From Mesorhizobium sp. dw_380 (GTDB taxonomy: Bacteria > Pseudomonadota > Alphaproteobacteria > Rhizobiales > Rhizobiaceae): a stretch of DNA of 64,000 nucleotides. The stretch's first letter is position 1. Each line of letters opens with the position of its first letter. Below are positions 48,386 to 56,577 of the stretch, piece by piece. The notes under the pieces were generated by a model, which had not been told where the DNA came from, searched no databases, and worked only from the letters and a program-made list of their open reading frames with translations. Both the position numbers and the translations under genes were made by a program. The stretch is from assembly GCF_018588885.1 (NCBI RefSeq), contig NZ_JAFFIW010000024.1, positions 33,386-97,385 of the forward strand, in the 5' to 3' direction.

Positions 48386-48883
48386 GTCCGATCTATGCCG
48401 CGTGCGGTTGGTCGAGGCAAGCGCTGGAGCAATTGCATCGGGTGAAGTTTGCGCGCGGTCGGCTAATCGTCAAGATCAGCGGCGCCAACCTTTGGAGGGG
48501 CGGGCGAATTCGAACCCAAAGTGATTGCGCCCTGCCTCTGCACGAAAACTGCACACGCTTGCGGAAAATCTCCTTGGATCCGCCCTGCCGCCTCCCTGCC
48601 GGCCTGCGAGACAGGCGGCATGCACGAGCGAGCAAAACTCCATTGGTCCCTGCCTCATCGGCTGCGCAGCGACGGCTGGTGGCTGGTCGATCCGCCGCGT
48701 GTGAATCCTACGGTGATCCTCGTTCCTTTCGTCCGCGTGGCAGAAACGAAGGCTGGTATCGCATCGCCCGGCGGAACTGGCGCGCCTGGAGCTTTCCGTG
48801 ACTGGCGCCTGCCGCGCACTCTGGACACCAGAGCCTCATCCGTGATTCCCTCCGCGACCCAAGCCGTGCCGGACATCTGATCC
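48386..48883. other. gene-poor 498-base stretch before the two-component system
   Basis: Short open frames on both strands overlap each other and resemble nothing. A GGCGGGCGAATTCGAACCC string near 48500 resembles a tRNA T-arm but has no matching acceptor or anticodon arm. The promoter of the response-regulator operon must lie in the right part; I cannot place it. Confidence 0.4.
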
Positions 48884-49576
48884 ATGCCGCATCACATCCT
48901 GGTCGCCGACGATGACCCGCATATACGCGAAGTGATCTGCTTCGCGCTGGAAAAGGCCGGCATGAAGACAACCGCCGTTTCCGATGGCGCCGCTGCCCTG
49001 CAGGCGATCGAACGGCGCACGCCTGACCTTGTCGTGCTCGACATCGGCATGCCGGAGATGGACGGGCTGGAGGTCTGCCGGCGGCTGCGGCAGCGATCCG
49101 ATGTGCCGGTGCTGTTCCTGTCCGCGCGCGACGAAGAAATCGATCGGGTGCTGGGTCTCGAAATGGGCGGCGACGACTATGTGACGAAACCGTTTTCCCC
49201 GCGCGAACTGGTCGCCCGCGTCAACGTCATCCTGCGGCGTGCCCGGCCGGTGCTGCCCGAACCGGTCGACGACAGGCGGTTCGCGCATGGCAAGCTTACC
49301 CTGGCGCCAGCCAGCCACGCCGCCAGCTTCGACGGCCAGCCGCTGGCCCTGACCGGGATCGAATTCTCGATCCTGAAAGGGTTTCTGGCGCGGCCCACGC
49401 ATGTGCTCGACCGCGACGCGGTGATGGCCAATGCCTATGCCGGCAAGATCCATGTCGCCGACCGCACCGTCGACAGCCATATCCGCAACATCCGCGCCAA
49501 GCTTACGGCGGTGGGCTGCCTGGATGCCATCGAGACCGTGCATGGCGTCGGCTTCCGGCTCGGCCGATGCGGCTGA
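48884..49576 (+). CDS. OmpR-family response regulator (CreB-like)
   Basis: A 230-residue regulator. The receiver domain has the acid pocket near residues 9-11, phospho-acceptor Asp53 (VVLDIGMPEMDG) and Lys102 (DDYVTKPFSPREL). A winged-helix DNA-binding domain follows from about 130 (LTGIEFSILKGFLARPTHVL, VADRTVDSHIRNIRAKL, VHGVGFRLG). It overlaps the histidine kinase gene by 10 bases. The architecture and kinase partner resemble CreBC, a carbon/envelope-responsive system; the target genes are unknown. Confidence 0.92.
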   Translation: MPHHILVADDDPHIREVICFALEKAGMKTTAVSDGAAALQAIERRTPDLVVLDIGMPEMDGLEVCRRLRQRSDVPVLFLSARDEEIDRVLGLEMGGDDYVTKPFSPRELVARVNVILRRARPVLPEPVDDRRFAHGKLTLAPASHAASFDGQPLALTGIEFSILKGFLARPTHVLDRDAVMANAYAGKIHVADRTVDSHIRNIRAKLTAVGCLDAIETVHGVGFRLGRCG

Positions 49577-51162
49577 CCACTTCCAGCAAGTGGATTGGCC
49601 TGAAATGGCGGCCACGCCTTGCCACGGTCGTTGTCGCCATCCTGATCCTGGTGATGGCCCTGCCGCTGGTCGGCCTGTTCTTCTTCCGGCTCTACGAGAA
49701 TCAGCTGATCCGCCAGACCGAGGCGGAACTGATCGCGCAAGGCGCCGCCATCGCCGCCATCTATGCGCGGGACGTCCGCGACGCCGGCATTGCCCCGGAA
49801 AAGCTCGGCACGCCGATGCCGCAGGCAAACGGAAGCGCGAGCCGAAGCGCCGACGGTCCCTACCGGCCGATCGAACCGCGTCTCGATCTCGCTTCGGATT
49901 ACGTGCTTCCGACCCGGCCGGCGGCGGAGTCAGCCACCGCCGATCCCGCCTTCGCCGCGATCGGCGCGCGCCTGTCGGGCGTTCTCGACGCCACGCAGAA
50001 AACCACGCTGGCCGGCTTCCGGCTGCTCGACCCACGAGGCGTGGTCATCGCCGGGCGCGGCGAGGTCGGGCAGTCGCTGGCGGAGGTCGAGGAGGTGCGT
50101 GCCGCGCTTGATGGACACTATGCCAGCGCGCTCCGCCTGCGCATTCCCGACCAGCCGACGCCACCGCTCTATTCGGTCAGCCGCGGCACCAGGGTGCGCG
50201 TCTTCGTCGCCCTGCCGGTGGCCGTCGACGGTAAGGTCGCCGGCGTGGTCTATGTCTCGCGGACACCCAACAACATCATCAAACATCTCTATGGAGAGCG
50301 CGGCAAGGTGACCCTGGCGGCCATCGCCATTCTCGGCGGCACGCTGCTGATTGGCCTGGTGTTCCTGCGCACTGTCAGCCGGCCGATCTACGCGCTGATC
50401 GACCGCACGCAGCGTATCGCCGCCGGCGAGCGCGACGCGATGCGGCCGCTCGACCACCATGGCACCTACGAAATGGCCGAGCTTTCCGCCGCCTTCCTCG
50501 ATATGGCGGAAAAACTGCAGGCACGATCGGACAGCATCCAGACATTTGCCACCCATGTCTCGCACGAGCTCAAATCGCCTTTGACGGCGATCCAGGGCGC
50601 GGCTGAATTGCTGCGCGATTCAGGCAGCGCGATGGACGATGCCGAGCGGCGGCGCTTCTCCAACAACATCGTCAACGATGCGGGGCGGCTCAACCTGCTG
50701 GTGCGCCGCCTGCTCGATCTGGCGCGGGCGGAAAACCTCGCACCGAGCGGTGAAACCACCTCGATTGGCGCCGCGCTGGCGCTGCTTCCCGTCGAGACCA
50801 GGCTGGCGGTCCGGGTCGAGGCGGGTGGCGATCTCAGGCTGCGCATGTCGGCGGAGAACGCGGCGATCGTGTTTGCCAACCTCGTCGACAATTCGGCAAG
50901 ACACGGCGCGACGCTGGTTTCGATTGCCGCCGCAAGCGCCGGCGGCAAGGCGACGCTGCTGGTCAGCGACGACGGCGCCGGCATTTCGCCGAGCAACCGG
51001 GCGCGCATCTTCGAGCCGTTCTTCACCACGCGGCGCTCTACCGGCGGCACCGGCATGGGCCTCGGCATCGTGCTGGCCCTCCTGAAAGCGCATGATGGTA
51101 CGATCCGGCTGGTTGACTCCGAACGCGGCACGCGCTTCGAGATTGTTTTGCCGGCGGCATAG
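49567..51162 (+). CDS. sensor histidine kinase (CreC-like)
   Basis: A 531-residue inner-membrane kinase. Membrane segments are at about 18-40 and 248-270, with a periplasmic sensor of about 200 residues between. A HAMP region follows to about 320, then HisKA with His333 (FATHVSHELKSPLTAIQGAA). The ATPase boxes are NLVDNSARHG, DDGAGISPSN, and GTGMGLGIVLALLKAHDGTI. It starts inside the regulator gene (10-base overlap). The stimulus is unknown. Confidence 0.92.
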   Translation: MRLTTSSKWIGLKWRPRLATVVVAILILVMALPLVGLFFFRLYENQLIRQTEAELIAQGAAIAAIYARDVRDAGIAPEKLGTPMPQANGSASRSADGPYRPIEPRLDLASDYVLPTRPAAESATADPAFAAIGARLSGVLDATQKTTLAGFRLLDPRGVVIAGRGEVGQSLAEVEEVRAALDGHYASALRLRIPDQPTPPLYSVSRGTRVRVFVALPVAVDGKVAGVVYVSRTPNNIIKHLYGERGKVTLAAIAILGGTLLIGLVFLRTVSRPIYALIDRTQRIAAGERDAMRPLDHHGTYEMAELSAAFLDMAEKLQARSDSIQTFATHVSHELKSPLTAIQGAAELLRDSGSAMDDAERRRFSNNIVNDAGRLNLLVRRLLDLARAENLAPSGETTSIGAALALLPVETRLAVRVEAGGDLRLRMSAENAAIVFANLVDNSARHGATLVSIAAASAGGKATLLVSDDGAGISPSNRARIFEPFFTTRRSTGGTGMGLGIVLALLKAHDGTIRLVDSERGTRFEIVLPAA

Positions 51163-51190
51163 ACAGGCCGCCGACCGGATCGGAGAAAAA

Positions 51191-52357
51191 ATGCGCTACG
51201 ACATCGTCATCATCGGCGGGGCCATCGTCGGGTCCTCCATTGCCTATTATCTGCGCGAGGAAGGGTTTTCCGGCTCCATCGCGCTGATCGAGCGCGATCC
51301 GCAATTCGCGCACGCGGCAACGACGCTGTCCATGGCCTCGATCCGCCAGCAATTCTCCATTCCGGAAAATATCCGGCTGTCGCAATTCACGCTGAAACTG
51401 TTCCGGCGGCTGAAGGAGACTTTCGGCACCGATGCCGATATCGGATTCCGCGAAGGCGGTTATCTGATCCTCGCCGGGGAAGCCGGGCTGCCGATCCTCG
51501 AGGCCAATCACGCGGCGCAGATCGGCGAGGGCGCTGACATCGTGCTCGAGGATGCGGAGCAGCTGACGCGGCGCTTCGCCTGGCTGTCGACCGAAGGCAT
51601 TTCCGCCGGCGCCTATGGCCGGACCGGCGAAGGCTGGTTCGACGCGCATGCGATGCTGACGCTGTTCCGCAAGGCGCTGCGTGACAAGAAGATCGATTTC
51701 ATCACCGCTGATGTCACCGGGATCGAGCGGCAAGGCGACCGTGTCACCGGTGTCAGCCTCGACAATGGCGAGACATTGCAAGCCGGTACCGTCATCAACG
51801 CCGCCGGGCCGAATGCCGGCAAGGTCGCGGCCCTTGCCGGGCTGGCGCTGCCGGTCGAGCCGCGCAAGCGCAACGTCTTCGTCTTCGAGGCGCGCGAGAA
51901 ATATGCCGACATGCCGCTGCTGGTCGACCCCTCCGGCATTTATGTGCGCCCGGAAGGCTCGGTCTACCTCACCGGCGGCGCCGAGCCGGAGGAGGGCGAC
52001 GGCCCGGCCGACCCCAGCGATTTCGAAGTCGACTGGCCATTGTTCGAAGAGGTGATCTGGCCGGTGCTGGCAACCCGCATTCCGGCCTTCGAGGCAATCA
52101 AGCCGACCCGCGCCTGGGCTGGGCACTATGACTACAACACGCTCGATCAGAACGCGGTGATCGGCCCGCATCCAGAGGTGACGAATTTCCTCTTCGCCAA
52201 CGGATTCTCCGGCCACGGCCTGCAACAGGCGCCGGCGGTGGGCAAGGCGCTGGCCGAGCTGATCGTGCATGGCGGGTATCGGACGGTGGATTGCAGGGCG
52301 TTTGGGTATGGGCGCGTGGCTGAAGGAAGGGCGTTCCGGGAATTGAATGTGATTTGA
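51191..52357 (+). CDS. FAD-dependent oxidoreductase (DAO family)
   Basis: A 388-residue D-amino-acid-oxidase-like flavoprotein. The FAD-binding motif is DIVIIGGAIVGSSIAYYLRE at residues 4-23; the C-terminal closing motif is NGFSGHGLQQAPAVGKALAE. ATG 51191 follows CGGAG. It could be a glycine/sarcosine oxidase or a similar amine oxidase or dehydrogenase. It lies 28 bases after the kinase gene on the same strand and could be co-transcribed, but the functional link is not evident. Confidence 0.9.
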   Translation: MRYDIVIIGGAIVGSSIAYYLREEGFSGSIALIERDPQFAHAATTLSMASIRQQFSIPENIRLSQFTLKLFRRLKETFGTDADIGFREGGYLILAGEAGLPILEANHAAQIGEGADIVLEDAEQLTRRFAWLSTEGISAGAYGRTGEGWFDAHAMLTLFRKALRDKKIDFITADVTGIERQGDRVTGVSLDNGETLQAGTVINAAGPNAGKVAALAGLALPVEPRKRNVFVFEAREKYADMPLLVDPSGIYVRPEGSVYLTGGAEPEEGDGPADPSDFEVDWPLFEEVIWPVLATRIPAFEAIKPTRAWAGHYDYNTLDQNAVIGPHPEVTNFLFANGFSGHGLQQAPAVGKALAELIVHGGYRTVDCRAFGYGRVAEGRAFRELNVI

Positions 52358-52383
52358 GCAAAGCGGTTTCATCCTTCGACGTC

Positions 52384-52557
52384 GGCGCCGCCCCTCACCT
52401 GCCTGCCGGCATCCTCTCCCCGTAAACGGGGCGAGGGACGCTGGTATCACTGGCTTCGCCAATCATAGGCGTCGCAGAATCGGGCCCCGAGGCTTGGGCC
52501 GCTTCTTTCGCCCCGTTTACGGGAGAAATGCCCGGCAGGGCAATGAGGGGCGGCGCC
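52384..52557. repeat. RIME-like palindromic repeat, full copy
   Basis: Ends GGCGCCGCCCCTCACCTGCC and the complement ending GAGGGGCGGCGCC. The inner hairpins are of the CCCCGTAAACGGGG and GCCCCGTTTACGGG form. It lies between the convergent FAD oxidoreductase and SRPBCC genes. Confidence 0.87.
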
Positions 52558-52609
52558 GAGGTCTGCACTTGCTGGTGCTATCCGTAGGCCAGCCGAATTT
52601 GTACAGCCT

Positions 52610-53101
52610 CTAAGCCGCCACGCGGCTTCCCGCACCCAAATAAGCCTGCAGCCAGGCCAGCACCCGGCCCCAGCCCTCGGCATGCTCGGCCGCCGCTTCG
52701 CTCCGCCCGGCAAAACCGCCATGGCAGATGGTGAGGCGTGTGCCCCTGGCGATCGGCTCCAGCAGCCAGGCGACCGTTGTCTGCCGTCGGCCAAGTGTCG
52801 GATGGTCCCATGCATAGGCCCGCGTCTGCACGATCCGCCGTCGCGCCTCGATCTCGAGGAATTCGCCACCGGCCGGCAGATCCCTGCCGTCAGCCGTCCG
52901 GACCACGACGGTCCAGCGGCCGCCGACGCGAAGGTCGGCGGACCAGTCGACCATCCGGCAGGTATCGGCGGACCCCCACCATTGCTCGACTTCCTTGCCG
53001 ACCAGCGCGCGGAAGATGCGTTCCGCGGGCGCATCGATGTCGGCGCTTGCAAAGATGGTCTCGCCATTGGTCATGCTGTGCACCACGGGAAGATGTGTCA
53101 T
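52610..53101 (-). CDS. SRPBCC/AHSA1-type protein, copy 1
   Basis: A 163-residue START-like small-molecule-binding domain protein: ASADIDAPAERIFRALVGKE, VEQWWGS, VGGRWTVVVRTADGRDLPAG, GWGRVLAWLQAYL. ATG 53101 follows GGAGG by five bases and is better than GTG 53104. It is the third gene of the ArsR-SRPBCC-SRPBCC operon read leftwards. Ligands of such proteins are not known; they often accompany ArsR or MarR genes. Confidence 0.85.
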   Translation of the reverse strand: MTHLPVVHSMTNGETIFASADIDAPAERIFRALVGKEVEQWWGSADTCRMVDWSADLRVGGRWTVVVRTADGRDLPAGGEFLEIEARRRIVQTRAYAWDHPTLGRRQTTVAWLLEPIARGTRLTICHGGFAGRSEAAAEHAEGWGRVLAWLQAYLGAGSRVAA

Positions 53102-53137
53102 CACCGCCTCCGATGTTTCGCTGCCGAAACGAAGTGT

Positions 53138-53584
53138 TCAGCCCTTGGATGCTGGGCGGGACAGGCCCTTGCCGGTTTCGAGCAGGCTCTTGAGGCTCGA
53201 CAGGATCAGCGGCCAGCCGTTGCCGACATGCTCCAGCAGCTTGTGCGGACCGTCGGCCGCGTGGGTGACGGCGAGCTTCATCATGTCGCCTTCCTGCTCG
53301 ATGACGAAGGTGCAGGTGGTGTAGCCGTCGGCCTTGACCTCCGGCATGAACTCGTTGCGCCATTTGATCACCAGACGCCTGGGCGGATCGATCTCGAGGA
53401 CCTCACCGCTGTCGGTGACGCGGCCGTCGGCATAGACCATCTTCCAGGGCGAGCCCGGCTTCCACTCGCTCTGCATCTGGGCGCCGAGGAAATAGCGCTG
53501 GTGGAACTCCGGCTCGGTCAGCGCTTCCCAGAGCTTTTCGGGCGTGGTGCGGATGTAGGTCACGTAAACGAAGCTGTTGCTCAT
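53138..53584 (-). CDS. SRPBCC/AHSA1-type protein, copy 2
   Basis: A 148-residue START-like protein: YVTYIRTTPEKLWEALTEPE, FHQRYFLGAQMQSEWKPGSP, VLEIDPPRRLVIKW, GGNGWPLILSSLKSLLETG-like end. Its ATG shares one base with the stop of the ArsR gene (TGATG), so it is translated by coupling. This ArsR-SRPBCC pairing is common in alpha- and actinobacteria; the role may be binding of a lipophilic ligand. Confidence 0.88.
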   Translation of the reverse strand: MSNSFVYVTYIRTTPEKLWEALTEPEFHQRYFLGAQMQSEWKPGSPWKMVYADGRVTDSGEVLEIDPPRRLVIKWRNEFMPEVKADGYTTCTFVIEQEGDMMKLAVTHAADGPHKLLEHVGNGWPLILSSLKSLLETGKGLSRPASKG

Positions 53585-53901
53585 CAGTCTTCCCTTTCGA
53601 GGCGTTTCTTCAGATCGCCGAGGGCTGTCAGCCGCCCTCGCTCGAATTTGCCGATCCAGCGCTCGGCGATCTCGTTGATCGGAACCGGGTTGAGGTAGTG
53701 CTCCTTCTCTCGGCCCCGGCGGACAGTGGTGACGAGGTTTGCCTCCTCCAGGATCGCCAGATGCTTGGTCACCGCCTGGCGCGTCATGGCCATCTCCGCG
53801 CACAGCGCATTCAGCGTCTGCCCATTGCTGGCATGGAGGCTGTCCAGCAATTGCCGGCGTGTCGGGTCGGCCAAAGCGCGAAAGACGGCATCCATGCTCA
53901 T
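53584..53901 (-). CDS. ArsR-family transcriptional regulator
   Basis: A 105-residue winged-helix regulator: FRALADPTRRQLLDSLHASN, TLNALCAEMAMTRQAVTKHL, AILEEANLVTTVRRGREKEH. The metal-binding ELCV motif of true ArsR is absent; it belongs to the non-metal branch paired with SRPBCC proteins. ATG 53901 is used; a perfect palindrome lies ten bases upstream and is the probable autoregulatory operator. Confidence 0.88.
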   Translation of the reverse strand: MSMDAVFRALADPTRRQLLDSLHASNGQTLNALCAEMAMTRQAVTKHLAILEEANLVTTVRRGREKEHYLNPVPINEIAERWIGKFERGRLTALGDLKKRLERED

Positions 53902-53910
53902 GGCTTTAAT

Positions 53911-53930
53911 ATGCAACCATTTGGTTGCAT
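53911..53930. promoter_or_regulatory. perfect palindrome, probable ArsR operator
   Basis: ATGCAACCA, TT, TGGTTGCAT: nine-base arms pair perfectly. It is centred about 20 bases before the ArsR start, where a repressor would block the promoter or transcript start. Confidence 0.78.
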
Positions 53931-53988
53931 GTCAAGCGGCAAGATCGCGCGCCGTCGGCGGCCGGATGCGGCCACGGGAGAAACAATG

Positions 53989-54414
53989 TCAGCCCTTGCG
54001 GGAAAACCAGAAGGCGTCGGGCATGCGCATCATGCCGATGCGTTCGTAGAAGCCGACGGCGTCGGGCATCGAGATCAGGCTGATGGCAACGGATGGCCCG
54101 AGCTGCCGCCGTGCCTCGTCCATCAGGCCCTTGCCGATGCCGAGTCCCTGCGCCGATTGGGAAACGGCGAGCTCCGAGATGTAGCAGACCCAGGAGAAGT
54201 CGGTGACGGCGCGGGCAACGCCGATCAGCGGCTTGCCCTCCACGTCGAGACGCGCGGTCAGCACCAGATTGGCGCCCGAAAGCATCGCCTGCAGGCGGGC
54301 CTCGTCATCGACAGGGCGTGTGTCGCCGAGGCCGGACTCCATCAGCACACGGCGGAATTCGGCGATGCCGAGCGCTGCTTCGCGCGCGTAGAGGACGAGG
54401 GGGTTTTGCGCCAT
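53989..54414 (-). CDS. GNAT-family N-acetyltransferase
   Basis: A 141-residue acetyltransferase: ISELAVSQSAQGLGIGKGLM is the acetyl-CoA site, preceded by LIGVARAVTDFSWVCY and followed by AVGFYERIGMMRMPDAF. ATG 54414 gives the normal compact length. It diverges from leuD across a region with tandem 21-base repeats. The acceptor is unknown. Confidence 0.88.
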   Translation of the reverse strand: MAQNPLVLYAREAALGIAEFRRVLMESGLGDTRPVDDEARLQAMLSGANLVLTARLDVEGKPLIGVARAVTDFSWVCYISELAVSQSAQGLGIGKGLMDEARRQLGPSVAISLISMPDAVGFYERIGMMRMPDAFWFSRKG

Positions 54415-54462
54415 GCCCGCCAGACTGCACCATCGGGTTGAGAATTTGAAGCACGTTTTGCG

Positions 54463-54504
54463 CAACTGGCCGCCCTGCACAAACAACTGGCCACCACGCA
54501 CAAA
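54463..54504. repeat. two tandem 21-bp repeats between GNAT gene and leuD
   Basis: Copy 1 (54463-54483) and copy 2 (54484-54504) both read CAACTGGCC....GCACAAA and differ at three positions. The period equals two DNA turns. It is 82 bases before the leuD start and 49 from the GNAT start, so it could be an operator for either. Confidence 0.65.
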
Positions 54505-54585
54505 CGATTGCCTTTTATTTGCCCGCGGCTTTGTGTAAACCGTGCCTCAGCAAATCCACCCGCAACGAAAACACGGGCCAAAGCC

Positions 54586-55191
54586 ATGGAAAAATTCACC
54601 AAGCTCACCGGCGTCGCCGCTCCAATGCCGATCGTCAATGTCGACACCGACATGATCATCCCGAAGGATTATCTCAAGACGATCAAGCGCACCGGGCTTG
54701 GCACCGGCCTGTTCGCCGAGATGCGCTACAATGACGACGGCTCCGAAAATCCGGATTTCGTGCTCAACAAGCCGGCCTATCGCAAGGCGCAGATCCTGGT
54801 CGCCGGCGACAATTTCGGCTGCGGCTCGAGCCGCGAGCACGCGCCGTGGGCGCTGCTCGATTTCGGCATCCGTTGCGTCATCTCGACCTCGTTCGCCGAC
54901 ATCTTCTATAACAACTGCTTCAAGAACGGCGTGCTGCCGATCACCGTCAGCCCCGAGGATCTGGAGAAGCTGATGGATGATGCCTCGCGCGGCTCCAATG
55001 CCACGTTGTCGATCGACCTCGAAGCCAAGGAAATCCGTGGTCCCGATGGCGGCGTGGTGAAGTTCGACCTCGACGACTTCAAGCGGCACTGCCTGCTCAA
55101 TGGGCTCGACGATATCGGTCTGACCATGGAGAAGGCCGGCGCCATCGCCTCGTTCGAGAAGCGCAACGCCGAACAGCGCCCCTGGGCCTGA
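54586..55191 (+). CDS. leuD: 3-isopropylmalate dehydratase small subunit
   Basis: A 201-residue swivel domain subunit of isopropylmalate isomerase in leucine synthesis: VNVDTDMIIPKDYLKTIKRT, LVAGDNFGCGSSREHAPWAL (the conserved loop), SFADIFYNNCFKNGVLPI. ATG 54586 gives the standard length. The large subunit LeuC, which carries the iron-sulfur cluster, is not in the window. leuB is 2.3 kb downstream on the same strand. Confidence 0.96.
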   Translation: MEKFTKLTGVAAPMPIVNVDTDMIIPKDYLKTIKRTGLGTGLFAEMRYNDDGSENPDFVLNKPAYRKAQILVAGDNFGCGSSREHAPWALLDFGIRCVISTSFADIFYNNCFKNGVLPITVSPEDLEKLMDDASRGSNATLSIDLEAKEIRGPDGGVVKFDLDDFKRHCLLNGLDDIGLTMEKAGAIASFEKRNAEQRPWA

Positions 55192-55259
55192 GCGGCCGCG
55201 TCCGACGAACAGGTCCGGCCCTTCCAGGCCGGGTTGGTGGCGACTGAGGGAGGACAGTC

Positions 55260-56273
55260 ATGACACGTTCGCTTCTAGAGCGGTTCATCGTTTCCCGGAA
55301 ACGCCGAACCGCTCTATCTCTTTGTTTTAACGCAATTCCAGACGGAAAACCGTTTCACACTTTTCCTGGAATTGCTCTGGCCGGCGTTTGCGGCCTTGCC
55401 TTGTTGCTGGCCCCCACCGCGTTTGCGCAGACGCAGACGCCCGCCGCGCAGCCGGCACCGGCGACCGCTGGCACGGGAAACAACGCCGCCGATGCTGCCG
55501 ATGACGACAGCCAAGCCCCCGTGCCGTTCGAGGGTGGCCAGCTGACCATCACCCAGAAGGAACAGTTTGGCGAGAAGGTGCTGGCCTATGACGGCCAGCA
55601 GCTGGCCAGCAATTATGATGTCTTCTTCGACAAGATCGTGGAAGTCGGCGGCGTCAAGGTGGCGCTGTTCGATGTCGGCGATGGCGGCAATCAATGCGGC
55701 CCGGCAACGGTGATCGTCTGGAAGCCGGAAGGCGGCACCATCCAGAGCACCAAGGTCGAGCAGGACGAGTGCGGCGCACCGCCCTCGGCGGTGTCCGACA
55801 ACGCCATTTATTTCGTGCCTTATCTTTTGCCGGGGGAGGAGAGGCCCGCTTTGCAGTGGTCGCCGACGGACGGGCTGACCACATCGGGCAATCTGACCTA
55901 CATGCCGGAACCCGGCACCGACTGGAAAGACATCAATCCCGAAAAGTATCAGAACATCATCGATGCCTTCCACAATGAGGCCATCTACAAGCTAGCCGAG
56001 ACGCTGCTCGGCAAGGACATGACCGACATGGCGACCAGCCTGCTGGTCGGCGGCGGCACGGAAAAGACCGCTTCGGGCGCCTTCTATGCCAGCGGCTGCG
56101 TGCCGCATGCCTGCGGCGGCAATGACGGCTTCATGGCGGTCGACCCGGCCAAGCACAAGCTCTACTTCGCCCGCCGCGGCGACAATGGCGAGCCGAACGC
56201 CTGGCCGGCGGTTGCGACTTGGCCGGCCGATGTGAAAGAGGCGCTGGACAAGGCGCTGGGGTCGGCGAATTAG
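55260..56273 (+). CDS. exported protein of unknown function with repeat-derived N-terminus
   Basis: A 337-residue protein, unrecognised. A hydrophobic signal core ALAGVCGLALLLAPTAFAQ (about residues 39-57) precedes a Pro/Ala/Asp-rich linker and a beta-rich domain with conserved-looking cysteines (GGNQCGPATVIVW, QDECGAP, SGCVPHACGGNDG). The first 37 codons include two adjacent perfect hairpins of an interspersed repeat (55277-55375), read through in frame. The result is an unusually long, basic n-region (SRKRR). GGGAGGACAGTC before ATG 55260 is a good ribosome site. It lies 68 bases after leuD and may be co-transcribed. Confidence 0.8.
   Translation: MTRSLLERFIVSRKRRTALSLCFNAIPDGKPFHTFPGIALAGVCGLALLLAPTAFAQTQTPAAQPAPATAGTGNNAADAADDDSQAPVPFEGGQLTITQKEQFGEKVLAYDGQQLASNYDVFFDKIVEVGGVKVALFDVGDGGNQCGPATVIVWKPEGGTIQSTKVEQDECGAPPSAVSDNAIYFVPYLLPGEERPALQWSPTDGLTTSGNLTYMPEPGTDWKDINPEKYQNIIDAFHNEAIYKLAETLLGKDMTDMATSLLVGGGTEKTASGAFYASGCVPHACGGNDGFMAVDPAKHKLYFARRGDNGEPNAWPAVATWPADVKEALDKALGSAN
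55277..55375. repeat. double-hairpin interspersed repeat inside a coding region
   Basis: Hairpin 1 has outer arms AGAGCGGTTC/GAACCGCTCT (55277-55286, 55306-55315) and an inner stem CGTTTC/GAAACG. Hairpin 2 has arms GCAATTCCAG/CTGGAATTGC (55332-55341, 55366-55375). Both are perfect. A related sequence lies at 24714-24770 outside genes. Confidence 0.82.
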
Positions 56274-56282
56274 GGTTTCCAC

Positions 56283-56447
56283 CTTCGTCATCCTCGGGCT
56301 TGACCCGAGGATCCATGCCGTGACCGCGGTCACAGGGTGCGGCGGAGCAGAATTTCTGAACCGCTGCAACGCCTTGAAGTCACGGCATGGATCCTATGGT
56401 CTGCGCCGCGTCGCTCCGCTCCTTGCTTCGCCATAGGATGACGATGC
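56283..56447. repeat. second intergenic repeat family, TCATCCT...AGGATGA type, copy 2
   Basis: CTTCGTCATCCTCGGG at the left and CCATAGGATGACGATG at the right, with ATCCATGCCGTGAC/GTCACGGCATGGAT inside. It shares the CGGCATGGATCCTA core and the CTCC..TTGCTTCGCC segment with the copy at 7569-7755. It fills most of the 304-base gap before the RidA gene. Confidence 0.75.
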
Positions 56448-56577
56448 GAGGGGATGCTCTGGCTAATCTCCGAAGTTGCGCTTCGAGACATCGTGACAAC
56501 GGTCCGCTCGGCTTGGCCCACGACCGGACCTCCCTCCCTCTGCTAGACGGACGCGGATCAATGCAAGGAGAGCTCTC

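Noticed and set aside
48494..48520. Possible tRNA gene or tRNA fragment (GGCGAATTCGAACCC resembles a T-arm on the minus strand)
   Set aside because: The flanking bases do not form a T-stem, and there is no acceptor stem, D-arm or anticodon arm in the expected positions.
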